From: Turritopsis dohrnii
Lineage: Eukaryota; Cnidaria; Hydrozoa; Anthoathecata; Oceaniidae
Assembly: GCA_027922465.2 (NCBI GenBank)
Contig: BQMF02000009.1
Location: 558,001 to 622,000 of the forward strand
Length of the DNA: 64,000 bases
Direction of reading: 5' to 3'
The notes beneath the pieces are model-generated. The model was given only the letters and a program-made list of their open reading frames with translations. It searched no databases and had not been told where the DNA came from. Positions 21,835 through 34,500 of this stretch are shown in pieces. Position 1 is the first letter of the stretch. Every line of letters starts with the position of its first letter. Position numbers and translations under genes: made by a program.

Positions 21835-23900
21835 AATAAAAGGCGATAAATTTGAACAACCCATTCAGGCAGTAGTGATGGTGTACCGTGAATCTTCCTA
21901 ATTTTGCTGAATGCGAAAAGATTCTGATGATGAATATATATATATCATACTCATAAACTATAGCAAAAACTATAGTTTGATTGACAGGTGTAGGTTTTTC
22001 ATTTACAGACAGTTGAATTTGATTTGTGTTCTTTTAAAACTGGCAGCTGCAACTCATGGCAAGTCTCCTAGTCATGTCAATACTCTACTCTGATGAAGCC
22101 TACACAGGTTTTCTTTATAAAGAGCAGCAAAATCTGGCGTTTTTATTTTTGGATCCTTTCTAAACTTGTTCTCTTATTTGATCCTAGTCAATTTGTTTGC
22201 CAATTCTGCATTCATGAATGGGAGTCCAGCGACACCGTCTTTGCCTCTAGTCTATATTAATAGCACATTTGCTTTTTGTCTGTCTGTCTGCATACTCCAT
22301 CACTTATACAAGATTTAATACAAATTTTTTCAGATTTTTTATAACCTTAGAAAATGAAAAATTTTCCCATGAATTGTCATGAACTGGATTTTACATTTTT
22401 AGGGTTGGTTAATTGAAAAGTGATTCACCCCACCCCATAAATTCAGCTATTCCCTTAGTAAAATAGTATTTGTATTTCTGTTTGTAAGTTTCTGCTAGGT
22501 CCGAATTTTGTTAAATGGGCCTAGAATTAAGTGGTGCATTGTGCAGTTATACATAACTTTTTACACTTTTATTTTTAGTAATCAGCAACTGCTTGGTATT
22601 GGATCTTCATTTAACTTAATGATTGATGTCCACTTAAATTGGTAGGAGGAAAAGTTCACCTGCGCGATTAGCCAAACTCGTATGCTTGTAAGAACGTTAA
22701 GCTGGAAAGTAAAAATTGAAGCTGAAATAAAATCGATTAAAGTATCCGTAATTGCTGTAGTTGTTCTTGTCCATTTGATTTCTGTAAATATTACCCGACC
22801 AATAAAGTTTTAATTGATCGTTATGGAAACGTGCGGGCGACCTGGTTTTCTTTCAAAACGTTTACCAATGATTACTCTTTACTTCTATGTTTTTATATGA
22901 ATTTGACTTTGGTACTTCCGTTAGAAAACAATGCGCATGTGATATGTTATGGCACTTGTTATTCGGCACTTAGGAAATTGTCTTTATGGTCTGCACAGGA
23001 TATAGATCCAAATATTAAATTAGAGGAAACAACTTATATGTGTGGTCAGGCTTCTCCAGTTGTCATTCGATGACTTACCTATTTAATAGTGCTAACGTAA
23101 CGTGGTCCTTTCCACCGCATATGGTTTTAATGTATCTTTGTTTTGGATGAATAGATTTACATTTTCGATTTGCATGCCTACCAACCAAAAACGGGCGTAC
23201 CAGGTTTTAAAAAGCAATTCTTTCGTTTTGTAAGTAAGTGATTGTAATCTTTTGATTTTTGAGCATATATTTTGCGCTGACCTTAAGGCCTATGGGCCTC
23301 TTGTTTATTTTATTTTCACCTTAAAATATTGAAAATGACAAACAGGCCTTGCATAACCGATTTATCTTCGTATGGCTACATAGTTTTTTTTTATTACTTC
23401 TAGTCGCAGGGACTAGTTATTGTCCCAATTCTGAGTCAATCTTCTAGATATCTAATTACTAACACTCTACTTACCAATTCTACTTTGCTAGCGTAGCCGG
23501 TCAGAGCATCTCACATAATATTTTTATAAATATAAATATTTCTCTAGACTTAGCACATATATACTATATAATATTTTCAGCTGAAGAGCCAAATGTAAAT
23601 TTTGGAGATTGAAATATACCATTATTATTGTTATTATTATTATTATTATTATTATGTTTGATTTTTGTGGTTGATAATCATTAGCTACAACAAAAATGAA
23701 TCCGTGAGTTTTATCGAGCAATGCCAAAAAATAGACAATTTCGTTGCAAGCTTCAGCGTAAAATGAATATTTCGTTTTTCATGATTAATGATATTGTGAT
23801 CAAGTACATTATGAAAGAACTCGTGGCATTCCAAATGTCTTTTAAACATAAAAAGCTTCTCCGTAAAGATTTTGAATTCCTTGTCTAAACTTACATATCT
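21835..23900. other. intergenic, one microsatellite
   Basis: AT-rich DNA with no supported gene. An (ATT)n microsatellite lies near 23624-23655. An ORF at 22831-23073 (+) shows no recognisable motif. Confidence 0.5.
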
Positions 23901-23909
23901 TCATCCTTG

Positions 23910-24977
23910 TCAAAACTTAGAAATGTTTTTACGTCTTTTAATACAACAACATTTCATTAAAACGTTTGTACTTTGCCTCACTGTGTAAGCCATTGCGGCA
24001 GCCATAAGTAGCTCAATGATTCGACACAATGTTTCGAAGACAAACCAGTTCCAAACATCGGGTTGTTTCTGATGAAGCACGAAGACGCATGTTACCGAAA
24101 ACACTACGCAGCAACAATATGATATTCCCAATATGGCTGTACCGATGGCCATAGAAGAAATTTTTCTCAGCGATTTGTCTTTAAAAAAAGCCTTCAGTTT
24201 GGTAGCCTTAACGTTATTTTCTCTGAAGATGTTGACAGGTAGAACACTCTCTGATTGCGTTGTACCTGACACTTGATTTTCAAGTTCAAAACTTTCCACA
24301 ATAACGGTCGTTATATTGCTCGACTCTGGGGCAGCATTTGAAAACGTACTTATGACACGTTTGCTATTGCAATATGTTTTGCAAAGCTTCCATCCAGTAA
24401 ACGATGAAGTAAGACATACTGATAAACCAATCACGAATTGAAATAACTGGCAACACACCAGTATCCATATGACATTTTTTGCATAAAGAACTAAAATATC
24501 ATTGGTAAAGACGATCAGGAAATGTATCAAGATAACAGCTCCTATGAAGCGAATGTTTTGAATTCGTTTCGAATACAACTGCATTTTCGAGGCTTCAAGC
24601 AAGGAGATCTGAATTAAAGCAAATGCTGACGTCAGACATGGTATCTTAAGACTGATGATCTGAAACAAGATACCTCTGAACTTGATTTTTTCTATATGTT
24701 CTCCAGAATTATAAGGATCGATCAGAATGCTCATTGATGATATCAAGCAGAAGAAACTAATTAAGGCATTGACCACAATGAACACTTTCCTTCGCTGAAA
24801 TCGTCTTGCAGCTTTACATAGCGCCATAACGCTGTCCATTGCGTATATCAATAGCAACAAAAACAATATACCAAAGATGTTGTAGTGCATCGGCCATAAT
24901 ACCCCCCATTTTTCTCTACCAACATCGAAGTTTGGTGCCGGCTCAGGTGAAATTTCTATAAGGATTGTTTCACTCAT
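23910..24977 (-). CDS. seven-pass membrane protein, PRRT3/4-like, copy 1
   Basis: Intronless 355-residue coding region. Hydrophobic segments near 29-52, 64-83, 100-125, 141-163, 166-192, 276-300 and 313-333 give seven passes, with a long loop between the fifth and sixth. WGVLWPMHYN before the first helix, SMSILIDPY after the second and IPCLTSAFAL in the third resemble the proline-rich transmembrane protein 3/4 group as I recall it; the match is unconfirmed. No signal peptide and no class A GPCR motif such as DRY. The first 142 residues and their DNA are almost identical to the neighbour at 30546-31580, while the rest is much more diverged. A good donor (CAAG|GTAAGT) at 25351 on this strand suggests a non-coding 5' exon. 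Function unknown. Confidence 0.8.
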   Translation of the reverse strand: MSETILIEISPEPAPNFDVGREKWGVLWPMHYNIFGILFLLLLIYAMDSVMALCKAARRFQRRKVFIVVNALISFFCLISSMSILIDPYNSGEHIEKIKFRGILFQIISLKIPCLTSAFALIQISLLEASKMQLYSKRIQNIRFIGAVILIHFLIVFTNDILVLYAKNVIWILVCCQLFQFVIGLSVCLTSSFTGWKLCKTYCNSKRVISTFSNAAPESSNITTVIVESFELENQVSGTTQSESVLPVNIFRENNVKATKLKAFFKDKSLRKISSMAIGTAILGISYCCCVVFSVTCVFVLHQKQPDVWNWFVFETLCRIIELLMAAAMAYTVRQSTNVLMKCCCIKRRKNISKF

Positions 24978-24989
24978 GTCTTGTGTTTC

Positions 24990-26417
24990 AATATTTCAGT
25001 ACTTTGGTGAATTTTCGTCTATCTAAATGGAACTGTTTGCATAAAATATTTCATAAGACGTGCACAAACGCTAAGTAGAAAGGATGACTGATGTTCCTTT
25101 TCAGTGCTTTTCCCGCCATCTTAATAAAGTTTGGAAACAAAGTGGATGTGTATTATGTGACTTTATTTTGATGTTCCAATCAAAATCGTGTAAGAGTGAA
25201 CACGAAATGTAATAGAAGAAAGTTTGCGCGATTATTTGAAAAACAAAACAAAAGCTTTCGCGTAAAACTCGAGACAATGTTACCTATTTAGTGATATCTG
25301 CAAAAAGATGTTGATTTTAAAACGTAGTGTAGTAACATAAACAAGACTTACCTTGGATGTGAACATGTGTCCAGGTTCTGAAGATGCTGACGAGAAAGCT
25401 TCTTTTATATGATATATATGAAGTGGTTAAGCGTTATTAACACCTTGAAAGGAAACCAAATCGTTGGTACCAATGGTGTTTTCTATTGCAGTCGATGATC
25501 TTATTCTGTTAGGAAAGAGGTGATTCCCGCTTTGTAGTTTCAAGGTAGCTTTAAATCAATTTATGCAACAATATCAACACCGTTTGGCTTAAACAGATTT
25601 TCATCCTAATTAATGAATAAGAAATGAAGTCCTATCATTGTTCCCTAATAGTCCTTTTGTAAAAATGTAAGCTTTAGTTTCATAAAACTGTATTGACGTC
25701 ACAGATGTCTTCTTCACTTAGGTGATAAAATATTTTCACAGAAAAAAATCTTCATCGACTGTGCTTAATATATTTCTCAGCTGCGAACCTTTTATCACCT
25801 TGAGTTTTGTTAGAACAGCTTGGTTCAACTATGATGTAAGTTGCAGTGATAAATAACAGTTCAAATACGGTGCTATGATATGTGTAAAAAAGATTTTCTT
25901 AATTAATCAATAAGTCATATGCTGAACTGGACGGTTACGTTGAATGAAATAACTTTATTCATTTATTTATTTTTGGAGCTTTTTTAAGTTAAGTGTAACA
26001 TAGCGACAACAAAGTTGATCGATGAAGACACTTTGGAAACATGCCAAAATTCAATTGGGAAATCGTGTTATCTCATCTAAATTGAGCACAATTGTTCTCC
26101 AAAATACAGAGGCTATTACATCAAAGCTTGTCAAATATGAAACATCTTTACTTTTCATTTTAAAGAATTTTTTTTTTTTTGACATATCCAAAGTTTCTTT
26201 TTTCACAAAAATATCTTTCCTGACCATGTTTTCATGCAAAGAACATTGAATTGTTACACCATGAGTAGAAAATTCATCACGAGGAAAAACAATGTCTACA
26301 CCACTGCCAGACAAAAGCTTTCGATCAGTGTGATTAGAAAATGAGCCCAGATGACCATCTTAAGATGTTCATCATAAGTTTGGTTGCTCCTTAGCGAAAT
26401 TAATAAAAATCTTTTTT
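24990..26417. other. upstream region of copy 1
   Basis: No ORF with recognisable content. It contains the candidate 5' UTR splice donor at 25351-25350 (-), and therefore probably the promoter of copy 1. Confidence 0.35.
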
Positions 26418-26645
26418 TGTTAACGCGAAACTATATTTGCTAAAAATGTACTGGGATTTTTATACGAGAGTTCCTACAAAGCCATTAGAAACGTCACACC
26501 AACATTCAAAAGAAGCGTGAAGACTAATGATGTCTTTTTATACAAGAATAGATTAGACATCTCTCAGGTGAATGAGGCTGTTTAAAAAATGTCTCATAAT
26601 ATGTAGTTAACGTTTTTCGTGTAACGGTGTTATAATATGTAGCTA
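26418..26645 (+). repeat. diverged copy of the ATTAGCC MITE family
   Basis: Follows the order of the intact copy near 45 kb: CGAAACTATATT, then CTACAAAGCCATTAGAAACGT, ACATTC, GATGTC, ACATCTC and TTTTTCGTGTAAC. Many substitutions and lost ends mark it as an old copy. Confidence 0.5.
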
Positions 26646-27042
26646 ACGTTTTCGATGACGAGTTTGGTCGATATCTTTTCATCTCCCGTTTCCGCTCTCC
26701 GAAAATGATGTCACCAAGGACCAAAGTAAATTGAAAATTAAAAACTCGAAGGACGAATGCTTAGAATACTCAGAGAGAAATGCTACAAGGTCATTCGGAA
26801 TACATGAAAGACTTAATAACAACATTTTTCTTTAGTCTCTGTGACGTCAGCAACCAAACAATGTGTTTGTTCAATTCAATCAGCGATTAGATTGTCCAAA
26901 ACTTGTCCATAAGATCACACGATGAAAATTACTGGAGACAGAGTTAATTTTGACCTAATGGGTTACGAGAAAATCGTCTGCCGTCAGTGGGGGGCTAGTT
27001 GCAAATGAGAAGACGTTCATTTATACGATTTCGTCTTCCTCC

Positions 27043-27943
27043 ATTAGCCACATTCCGGAAAATCATGTTTTGTTTACACGAAACTATATTCGCTATGTAT
27101 CTGTAGGGACGTTTATACAGTGTGTTTGGTAATGTTGGAAATGGAAATTCTAAAGTTGTTTTTTTAAATGAATATACCGAATTTCAAAATAATTTTTACA
27201 TCAATGGAAAGCCATTTTCAAGCTCTTTCGGCTAGTATATTTTTGTGAAAAACGAAAAAGTGGGTTTTGAAAAAATAAGGAAAATGTCATCGAAAAATGT
27301 AATTAAATTTTTAATGGTCGATTAACACGTAGTTTAAATACGTAGTGCTTATTGTTTCAAAACACTGAATCCATTCAAATTTTTTATTAATTTCATGTTT
27401 GCGCTGAGACCCCCAAATTGATATTTTAAAACATAAAAGTTTAACGTTTTTCGTGAACACACAGCTTTAATTTGTTTATTGTTTTCCAAATTGCTGTCAT
27501 TGTTTCAAAAAATCTTTTCTTTTCATTCACATCCTAATCGACCATTAAAAATTTAATTACATTTTTTCAAGACATTTTCCTTATTTTTTCAAAAACCACT
27601 TTTTCATTTTTCACAGAAACATACTATCCGAAAGAACTTCAAAATGGCTTTCCAACAGTGTAAAAATTATTTTGAAATTCGGTATATTCATTTAAAAAAA
27701 AACAGCTTTAAAATGTCCATTTCCAACATTACGAAACACACTGTGTAACTTGGTAGAGTTGTTCTTGAATATGTCCCTACAAAGTCATTAGAAACTTCAC
27801 GTGAACATTCGAAAAAACGTGCAAAGTAATGGTGTTTCTTTCGATACAAGTAAAGTTTTACATCTCAGAAGTAATTATTGAGTCTCATCAGTAATTATAT
27901 TTTTTCGTGTAACAGGCTGGTTGATGTCAGGAATGTGGCTAAT
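27043..27943. mobile_element. ATTAGCC MITE, split by a second MITE
   Basis: Termini are inverted: ATTAGCCACATTCCGG on the left and GGAATGTGGCTAAT on the right. Without the insert it is about 273 bases and matches the reverse complement of 44934-45200 almost base for base. No coding capacity. The insert occupies 27118-27743. Confidence 0.8.
27118..27743. mobile_element. foldback MITE, Tc1/mariner-like, nested
   Basis: Arms of about 220 bases pair with each other: CAGTGTGTTTGGTAATGTTG on the left is answered by CATTACGAAACACACTG on the right. The homologous repeat near 45120 gives the empty site, TTTATATAACTTGG, and comparison shows the insertion duplicated TA, with the right copy now TG. A TA target is typical of Tc1/mariner and pogo relatives. 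No transposase lies inside. Confidence 0.85.
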
Positions 27944-28525
27944 TGTTTGCTATCTGATATCAAAGGCTTCTTCATCTCATCGTTTTCAAATTACAGTGGA
28001 ATACAGGGGCGGACGAGGAAATATTTTGTAGGTACAGCTCAACTTTTCGGATTCCAATAAGTATTCCGATTCCCGATTATTATTCCGGATAACTCGATTT
28101 CCGGAAAAATGCCGTCCGAAAATGTGGGCTCATTTTAACAGACGAGTTCTGTCGCAGTTGGTCACAGTGAACCCCAGACACCAAAATTACCTTTCACTAA
28201 GCATTGCAACCACAGAGGCATAAGGATAGAAGCAAAAATTTAAAACTTTATTCGATATTAGCACAACAAAAATAAATACGACATATATAAAATGTCAACG
28301 TCTGTTATGTACAAAGTCATAAAAATAGTCTTCTATGTCCAATAAAATGTACGATTACATGTTCCTTCTATTATACGAAAAACTTCATAGCAGGCTCACT
28401 TTCAAGAAAGTTCCAGTTCCAGACTTAATTAAATTAATTTGCTGCTTGTTGCTGCAGCAGTAGGTGCTCATGCTGTCAAGTGCTGTCAAGTGACACGATA
28501 CCATTATGGCATTAAGCCTTTCACC

Positions 28526-28612
28526 GTGGTTTATATTTGCATTAGTTGTTGACTTCGATGTATTTTGATTGATAGTTGATAATTCCGTCACCTTTTTTCC
28601 TTTAAAATGATC
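28526..28612 (-). pseudogene. fragment of a third PRRT-like seven-pass gene
   Basis: Closely matches the part of the 30546-31580 gene around NQNTSKSTTN and NINQG (near 30836-30920), including silent positions. It encodes STINQNTSKSTTNANINHG but is flanked by unrelated sequence and lacks all membrane helices. A piece of a lost or partial tandem copy. Confidence 0.75.
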
Positions 28613-29727
28613 GGAATTGGAATTCCATCATTTTTTAATGATATGAGAGAAATGGTATATATTTTACAAAAGGTTCGCTGTTCAAAAGGTCTGACCGAAG
28701 AGAATGCCATACACATGAGTTGACGCCACTAACGTGATACTTCCACACACTTTCGAACTCCCTTGTCTTCAAAATTTCTTGAAATCAAGTTATTCAAAAT
28801 GCCTACTGTCACTCTTCCGTCCACCATATTGGTGATACAAAAAAGTAACACGAAGAATATTTAACCGAGTTCAGCCACATCTACAAAAAATTATCTTTGC
28901 TTTTCTCGAAGTTACTGTGTTCTACGACATTACTTACACTTCCAGTTTTCATTTACACATTAATCGTCCAGCAATTGCTTTCTCATTCCTCGTAGCCATT
29001 GTATGTATATGTTATAAAAAAAAATAAGAGGCCTTTTTTTAGTTTCTTGTTCATAACTGCTTCTGAGCTTTTTAGACTGGTTTATAATGATGATGAGCAT
29101 TCATCTGTAGTTTAGCTATAGCTGCAGTGCTTCATTGTTTAAAATATGTGGTTACTAACCATCATATCCAACATATAAAAACAACACCAAAGTTGACTTC
29201 GGTTTTCACACGTCTATCCAAAGATTAAAAATGTTTGCGGATAACGCAGTACAAAACATTTATTCAAAATTGAATTAATTTCCAAAATGCTATTTTGAAT
29301 TATCTTAAAGCTATAGCAAAACTCAATACAAAAGCAATCTCCCACCACTTTGTCTTTTGCTAACAAAAATGGCATCAATATTTTGTTTGGAGACTAAGAT
29401 AAGATAATTCGTACCCTTTTGGCTATACCTTCAGCGACTCCGTGTTTACATTCACGCGCTTATATGAAGTATGAAAAGAAATTACAAAATCATATGCTCA
29501 AAAACTGCTTACAAAACTAAAAATATCCACTTAAAAAGGTGTACTTCAATATGCTTTTTGCAGGAAGATACCTGAAAAACCTGCTGTATACGTGGTGTTA
29601 CGTAAAAGTAGAAGGCAGATAAAATGAGAAACAGACTGACAACACACCTATAGATCGTTTGACTCTAGATATGTTCTTGGTATTACAGTTTTGCAAAGGA
29701 AGCTTTGAAGTCCCCATAACAATTAGG

Positions 29728-29813
29728 TATCGTATTTCCTCTAATAAACGCCGCGGAATTTATTAAAAAATCCATTTTTTTGTATGCGGCGTTTATTAGA
29801 GGAAATACGGTAT
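29728..29813. repeat. palindromic foldback element
   Basis: Arms of about 27 bases: TCGTATTTCCTCTAATAAACG returns inverted as CGTTTATTAGAGGAAATACG around an A/T-rich loop. Related decayed sequence with GCGCCCC, CGCACCCCTCATTAA and CCCTAATAAGAG follows at 29883-29975, and GGGGCGTTTA appears twice near 56317-56350, so this is a dispersed family. Confidence 0.65.
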
Positions 29814-30237
29814 ATGTGTTTCTGTTGGTAAAGAATATGTTGCTGATGCCACTTTTGTCCATCATCTCTTTTTTCTATCCTTGTAAGCGCCCCTCCTTAA
29901 CAAGTGCTCTGCCGAGTTCTGAAGAACTATTGTGACGCACCCCTCATTAATCAACGCCTTTCCCTAATAAGAGTTCAGAAGTTACAGTAAGTTGCAGTAA
30001 AATACAACGGCAACAAGGCGTCCAAGTGAGTAAAACAAATGATTAATTTCACTTTACAGATACAAAGGAGTTGTCTTTCAAGCTTATCGTGAAAAGCTTT
30101 TAGTTTTACCAACATACGTTCTACACACAACGTGAAAAGTAGTGAACTCAAAATGACGATGCGCGAATGGCAGTATTTTTTGTTTAATCTGCATTTATCT
30201 TTTATAAAATATTTCTCTCTTAGTTCAACAGTCATAT

Positions 30238-30362
30238 TCCTATCTCGATACTCTGATGCGTTTTAAAAGCTGATTAACAGCATATTAGGAGTCATTGAGG
30301 CAAATCAAAGAAATGTTATATATATCTGTGGTGGTAAGTCAACTACTATTTGCAAGTCAGGT
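30238..30362 (+). repeat. 5'-truncated SINE copy
   Basis: Matches 36970-37105 of the full SINE: CTCTGATGCGTTTTAAAAGC, TATTAGGAGTCAT, then CTGTGGTGGTAAGTCAACTA and TGCAAGTC. The tRNA-like head is missing, as expected from incomplete reverse transcription. Confidence 0.65.
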
Positions 30363-30545
30363 GGATTTACTGAAGAAAGTTTGAGAGAGAACTGCAAATA
30401 TCCATGGTAGGTACACTAAGCAATCCTGATTAATTTTATTAACAAACTGATAATACAATCAAATTAGTTGATCAATTACAGATGTTCATTTGTTCAAATA
30501 AACGATCACTCATTGATTTCTGGTAGACAACAACTAACTCTATGT

Positions 30546-31580
30546 TTACTTCATACCACAACATTTTTTTAAGACATTCGTACTTCGCCTGACAGTGTAA
30601 GCCATGATGCCTGCCATAAGTAACTCAATGATTCGAAACATTGTTTCCATGATGAACCAATTCCAAACATGTGGTTGCTTCTGATTGAACATGAACACAC
30701 TTGTCACCGAAAACACTATACAGCCACAATACAATATTCCCAATATCGCCGTGGTGATGGCCATCCAACATATTTTCTTTACAGATTTGTCTTTGAAATA
30801 TGCATTCCGTTTCAGACCAAACTTTCTGCCCTGGTTTATATTTGTATTAGTTGTTGACTTCGATGTATTTTGATTGAAAGTTGATAGTTCGTTACTTTTA
30901 TCCTTTAAATGATCAGATTTGTCTGGTGCTGATGCTTCATTTGAGAACGTACAAATGGTGCGTTTACTGTCGCAGTACGTTTTTATCAGTTTTCGACCAG
31001 TAATTATTGAAGAAAAACATATGGCCAACCCGATTAAAAACTGTAACACCTGACAACATATCAGTAACCATATGATATTTGCAGCAAAGACAAGCAGTAG
31101 ATCGGCTGTAATGACGACCATAAAATGCACCAAGATAACAGCTCCAATGAAACGAAAGTTTTGAATTCGTTTCGAATACAACTGCATTTTTGTCGATTCA
31201 AGCAAGGAGATCTGAATTAAAGCAAATGCTGACGTCAGACATGGTATCTTAAGACTGATGATTTGAAACAAGATGCCTCTGAACTTGATTTTTTCTATAT
31301 GTTCTCCAGAATTATAAGGATCGATCAGAATGCTCATTGATGATATCAAGCAGAAGAAACTAATTAAGACATTGACCACAATGAACACTTTCCTCCGCTG
31401 AAATCGTCGTGCAGCTTTACATAGCGCCACAACGCTGTCCATTGCGTATATCAATAGCAACAAAAACAATACACCAAAGGTGTTATAGTGCATCGGCCAT
31501 AATACCCCCCATTTTTCTCTACCAACATCGAAGTTTGGTGCCGGCTCAGGTGAAATTTCTATAAGAATTGTTTCACTCAT
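30546..31580 (-). CDS. seven-pass membrane protein, PRRT3/4-like, copy 2
   Basis: Intronless 344-residue paralogue of 23910-24977, in the same orientation about 5.6 kb away. Same seven-helix layout and same motifs (WGVLWPMHYN, SILIDPY, IPCLTSAFAL). Residues 1-142 differ from copy 1 at only a handful of positions and the DNA is nearly identical even at silent sites, from about nine bases before the ATG. From helix four onward identity drops sharply and the loop before helix six is different (Ser/Thr/Asn-rich, NQNTSKSTTN). A strong donor (CAA|GTAAGT) at 31694 (-) suggests a 5' UTR intron, as in copy 1. The sharp edge suggests gene conversion. Function unknown. Confidence 0.8.
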   Translation of the reverse strand: MSETILIEISPEPAPNFDVGREKWGVLWPMHYNTFGVLFLLLLIYAMDSVVALCKAARRFQRRKVFIVVNVLISFFCLISSMSILIDPYNSGEHIEKIKFRGILFQIISLKIPCLTSAFALIQISLLESTKMQLYSKRIQNFRFIGAVILVHFMVVITADLLLVFAANIIWLLICCQVLQFLIGLAICFSSIITGRKLIKTYCDSKRTICTFSNEASAPDKSDHLKDKSNELSTFNQNTSKSTTNTNINQGRKFGLKRNAYFKDKSVKKICWMAITTAILGILYCGCIVFSVTSVFMFNQKQPHVWNWFIMETMFRIIELLMAGIMAYTVRRSTNVLKKCCGMK

Positions 31581-31599
31581 GTCTTGCGAATTTCTGTGT

Positions 31600-34500
31600 T
31601 TCTGTTAATTTCTGTTAAGTCCGTCAACTTTACATATCTAAGAAAATATCCAAACAAACATTAACAGATAATTCTCATCAAGAGGTATACTTACTTGACA
31701 TAAATATATGTGGTGTTAGTTAAAAAAGCTATAATCCATTCCTTCCGGAATCATTTTTATCAGAGGAATTACATAATAGAGTATAGATTTAGATTTATGC
31801 TACGGCATATCAGCAATTATTTTTGACAACAGAACGCTGCAGTAGGTTTTCATTATAAGACATGAAAAATCATGACTCCACATCATAAGTCATGTTTCTA
31901 ATAAAAAATCTCTGATCTGGAATCTGAATTAGAATAGTATGAATCATAGGTTTGGAACAATGAACGTTATGAGGTGATATTAAAGACTCACTTACCAAAG
32001 CAAGGATTTTATCAAGCTTCAAATAAAAGATAAATATGCTTAGTTCCTGTGATTTGGACAGGAATGGGTACTAAAATGATGTTTTCATTCACCTTGTCTT
32101 AAAAGCTCACCCTCTACTGTTTGTGAAATATAATCTTATAACTGAACCGCTACTGAAGCCTCCTGAAACAGTTGAAAATGTTTGATATTATATAGTATCG
32201 AAAGCTTTATCGAAAAAATTCACTCTGTAATTATCCTCACAAAATATGTTAAATTCATCTGCAAGGTTTAATTGTTTCATTCTGTCATCCGTTAAATGAT
32301 TCTCACAATCTTTATTGGAAAGGCAAAACAAATCAGGAAGTCCATTTTCCTATATCGTTCAGGTTTTAACCTGGACTTACATTTCGTTTTTCCCAGGACT
32401 TTACTTTCCCTTTTTGACTCTTGAAAAGATTTGATGATATTCAAATATTTACAAGTTTCGAAGATCGTCCTACATCAATATTATTGATTAAAAGTTTTCA
32501 TGAGAAATAATTATGATTTTTGAATCTTGAATATTTGCTTGTTTGAAGGTACGAGAGTTGAAAATTTCTATAAATTCTCTTTAAATCTACCAAGGATGCG
32601 ATAAACAATAAGGGATTAATTGATAGGAAACTCTTGTCTACATTACTTTGTTCCGGTGTTTGTATGTTTACCAGCAGTCATTACGGAAACGTTGTTGTTG
32701 AAATTATTACAGAAAAAGATTGCAAGATTGAAATATTGATAAGTATTACAAGTAACCAGCGGAAAGAGGTGTAAGATATCTATGTATCTATCTCCGCAAT
32801 ACATAACATAATTACCATCAATGCTATGAGAAAATTGAAAATAACTCCTGGAATAAGAATGGACTTTCGCGAAAATAACTGATATTCCCACCTGTTTTAA
32901 ACAGTGCTGAAAGTAATCCCAAATCATGTAATAATAGCATTGCATTGTGGTAGTTCATTGCATTGTGGTAGTTCAAACCGGTATTAAGGAGATTATCAAA
33001 TTCCGGGAGAATTGCTTCTAAAATGCTTTGCACACGACAAAAATCGTAAAGGGATAACAAAGCGTTTTGTTCTCCACAAATAATTTTCTGAATACTTCTT
33101 TTCTTAGTTTCGATAATCTGAACGGAATTTCATAAATGCTTATTCATGATGACTATGCGTTTCTTTGATCCTAATTCTTCCTGTACAATATCGCAAGTGT
33201 CACCATTTCAAATCGTAGCTTCATTAAACCCGGTTCCTTGAAAGCGTTCTCTGAGAAAATTGCAAATATCGCGGGTTTTAGTTTTAAATAAAACCATTTG
33301 AAGAAAAAACCATGTTATTCTAAAACTATTTCCATTCACAGCTGGTTAGATGACGTATGGCAACTAGAATGTTTTAAAAACACTTTTCAGGACATAATCG
33401 TTTTGCTTATGAAGCGATGTTAATAATAAAGGTGTGTTCCTTTAATGTATTCTCCTAAAGAAATGCTTTGTCACGAAATATGAGATTCAATTGGAATTTA
33501 CGTTTGGAGGTTTCATATTCAAATGTATATGTTCGTCATCGACTTTCAAATAATTGCCGAAAAGGGCCACAAATTTCGAATGTTGTCAAAAGTACTTCGA
33601 ATCTAAGTGTAACACTACATAGCAACACTGCATAGCAACAAAGCTGGAGCTTCTGACTAGGTAAAGCATTCGAATCGAGATGCTACAAAGAATCAAAGGA
33701 CAATGCAGTGAGATTAAATGACATACATCGTAAACATTTTTGTGGTTTTGTTTACATGACAAAAGGATATAAATGTCCTTTTGAAACAGCTATAGCTTTG
33801 GTTGATTAAAGACATGACCATGCGGTTGTTTTTATACTTACGAATAGACCTATATACAACGGTGTGGCGAGCTGCTACAAAATGTTGACTTTTTTGGCAA
33901 TAAAATCCTTGGGAAACCGAGTCCAGGTGAATGACTTATCGTCTTCGAAAGAACTGAGATCATTCTTTTGTCTTCGAAAGAACTGAGATCATTCTTTCGT
34001 CTTCGAAAGAACTGAGATCATTCTTTTGTCAGCTGCTAACTGTTGGTTTTAATTTATTACTTCCATTGAAAAGGACGATTCTTAGTCGATCCAGGCGTAA
34101 AAATGGCGCACATTTTCACGGATGAACCAGATTCCGCTGCAGTCAAACATGGCAGCCTATTTCCAACTGATGTAACAAATTGCACGAAAAGTTTACGAAA
34201 ACAGAGATTGAGGATGAAACCCCATTTCGATGGTTTTTTCCATCAAGAAGCTCTTTTCATGTATGACCTTTCTTGAAATACAAACAACTACAAAATAGGC
34301 AATACAAAAAAGTGTACTGGGAATATACTGAAATGTGTTGATGCCTGAAGAACGAAATAAAGGTATATCTACTGTAGTTTTTATAATCATCTCTAATTCT
34401 TACCAAATATCTGGATAGACGGCATACAGTGTAACGAATAGCAAGTATACAAATCTTCTTGTGAACGCTCGGCTAATTCATTATTCTTACTTTCCTTCAT

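Noticed and set aside
34103..34276. 57-codon ORF starting MAHIFTDEPDS
   Set aside because: Only weak resemblance to the short-peptide family and no other evidence.
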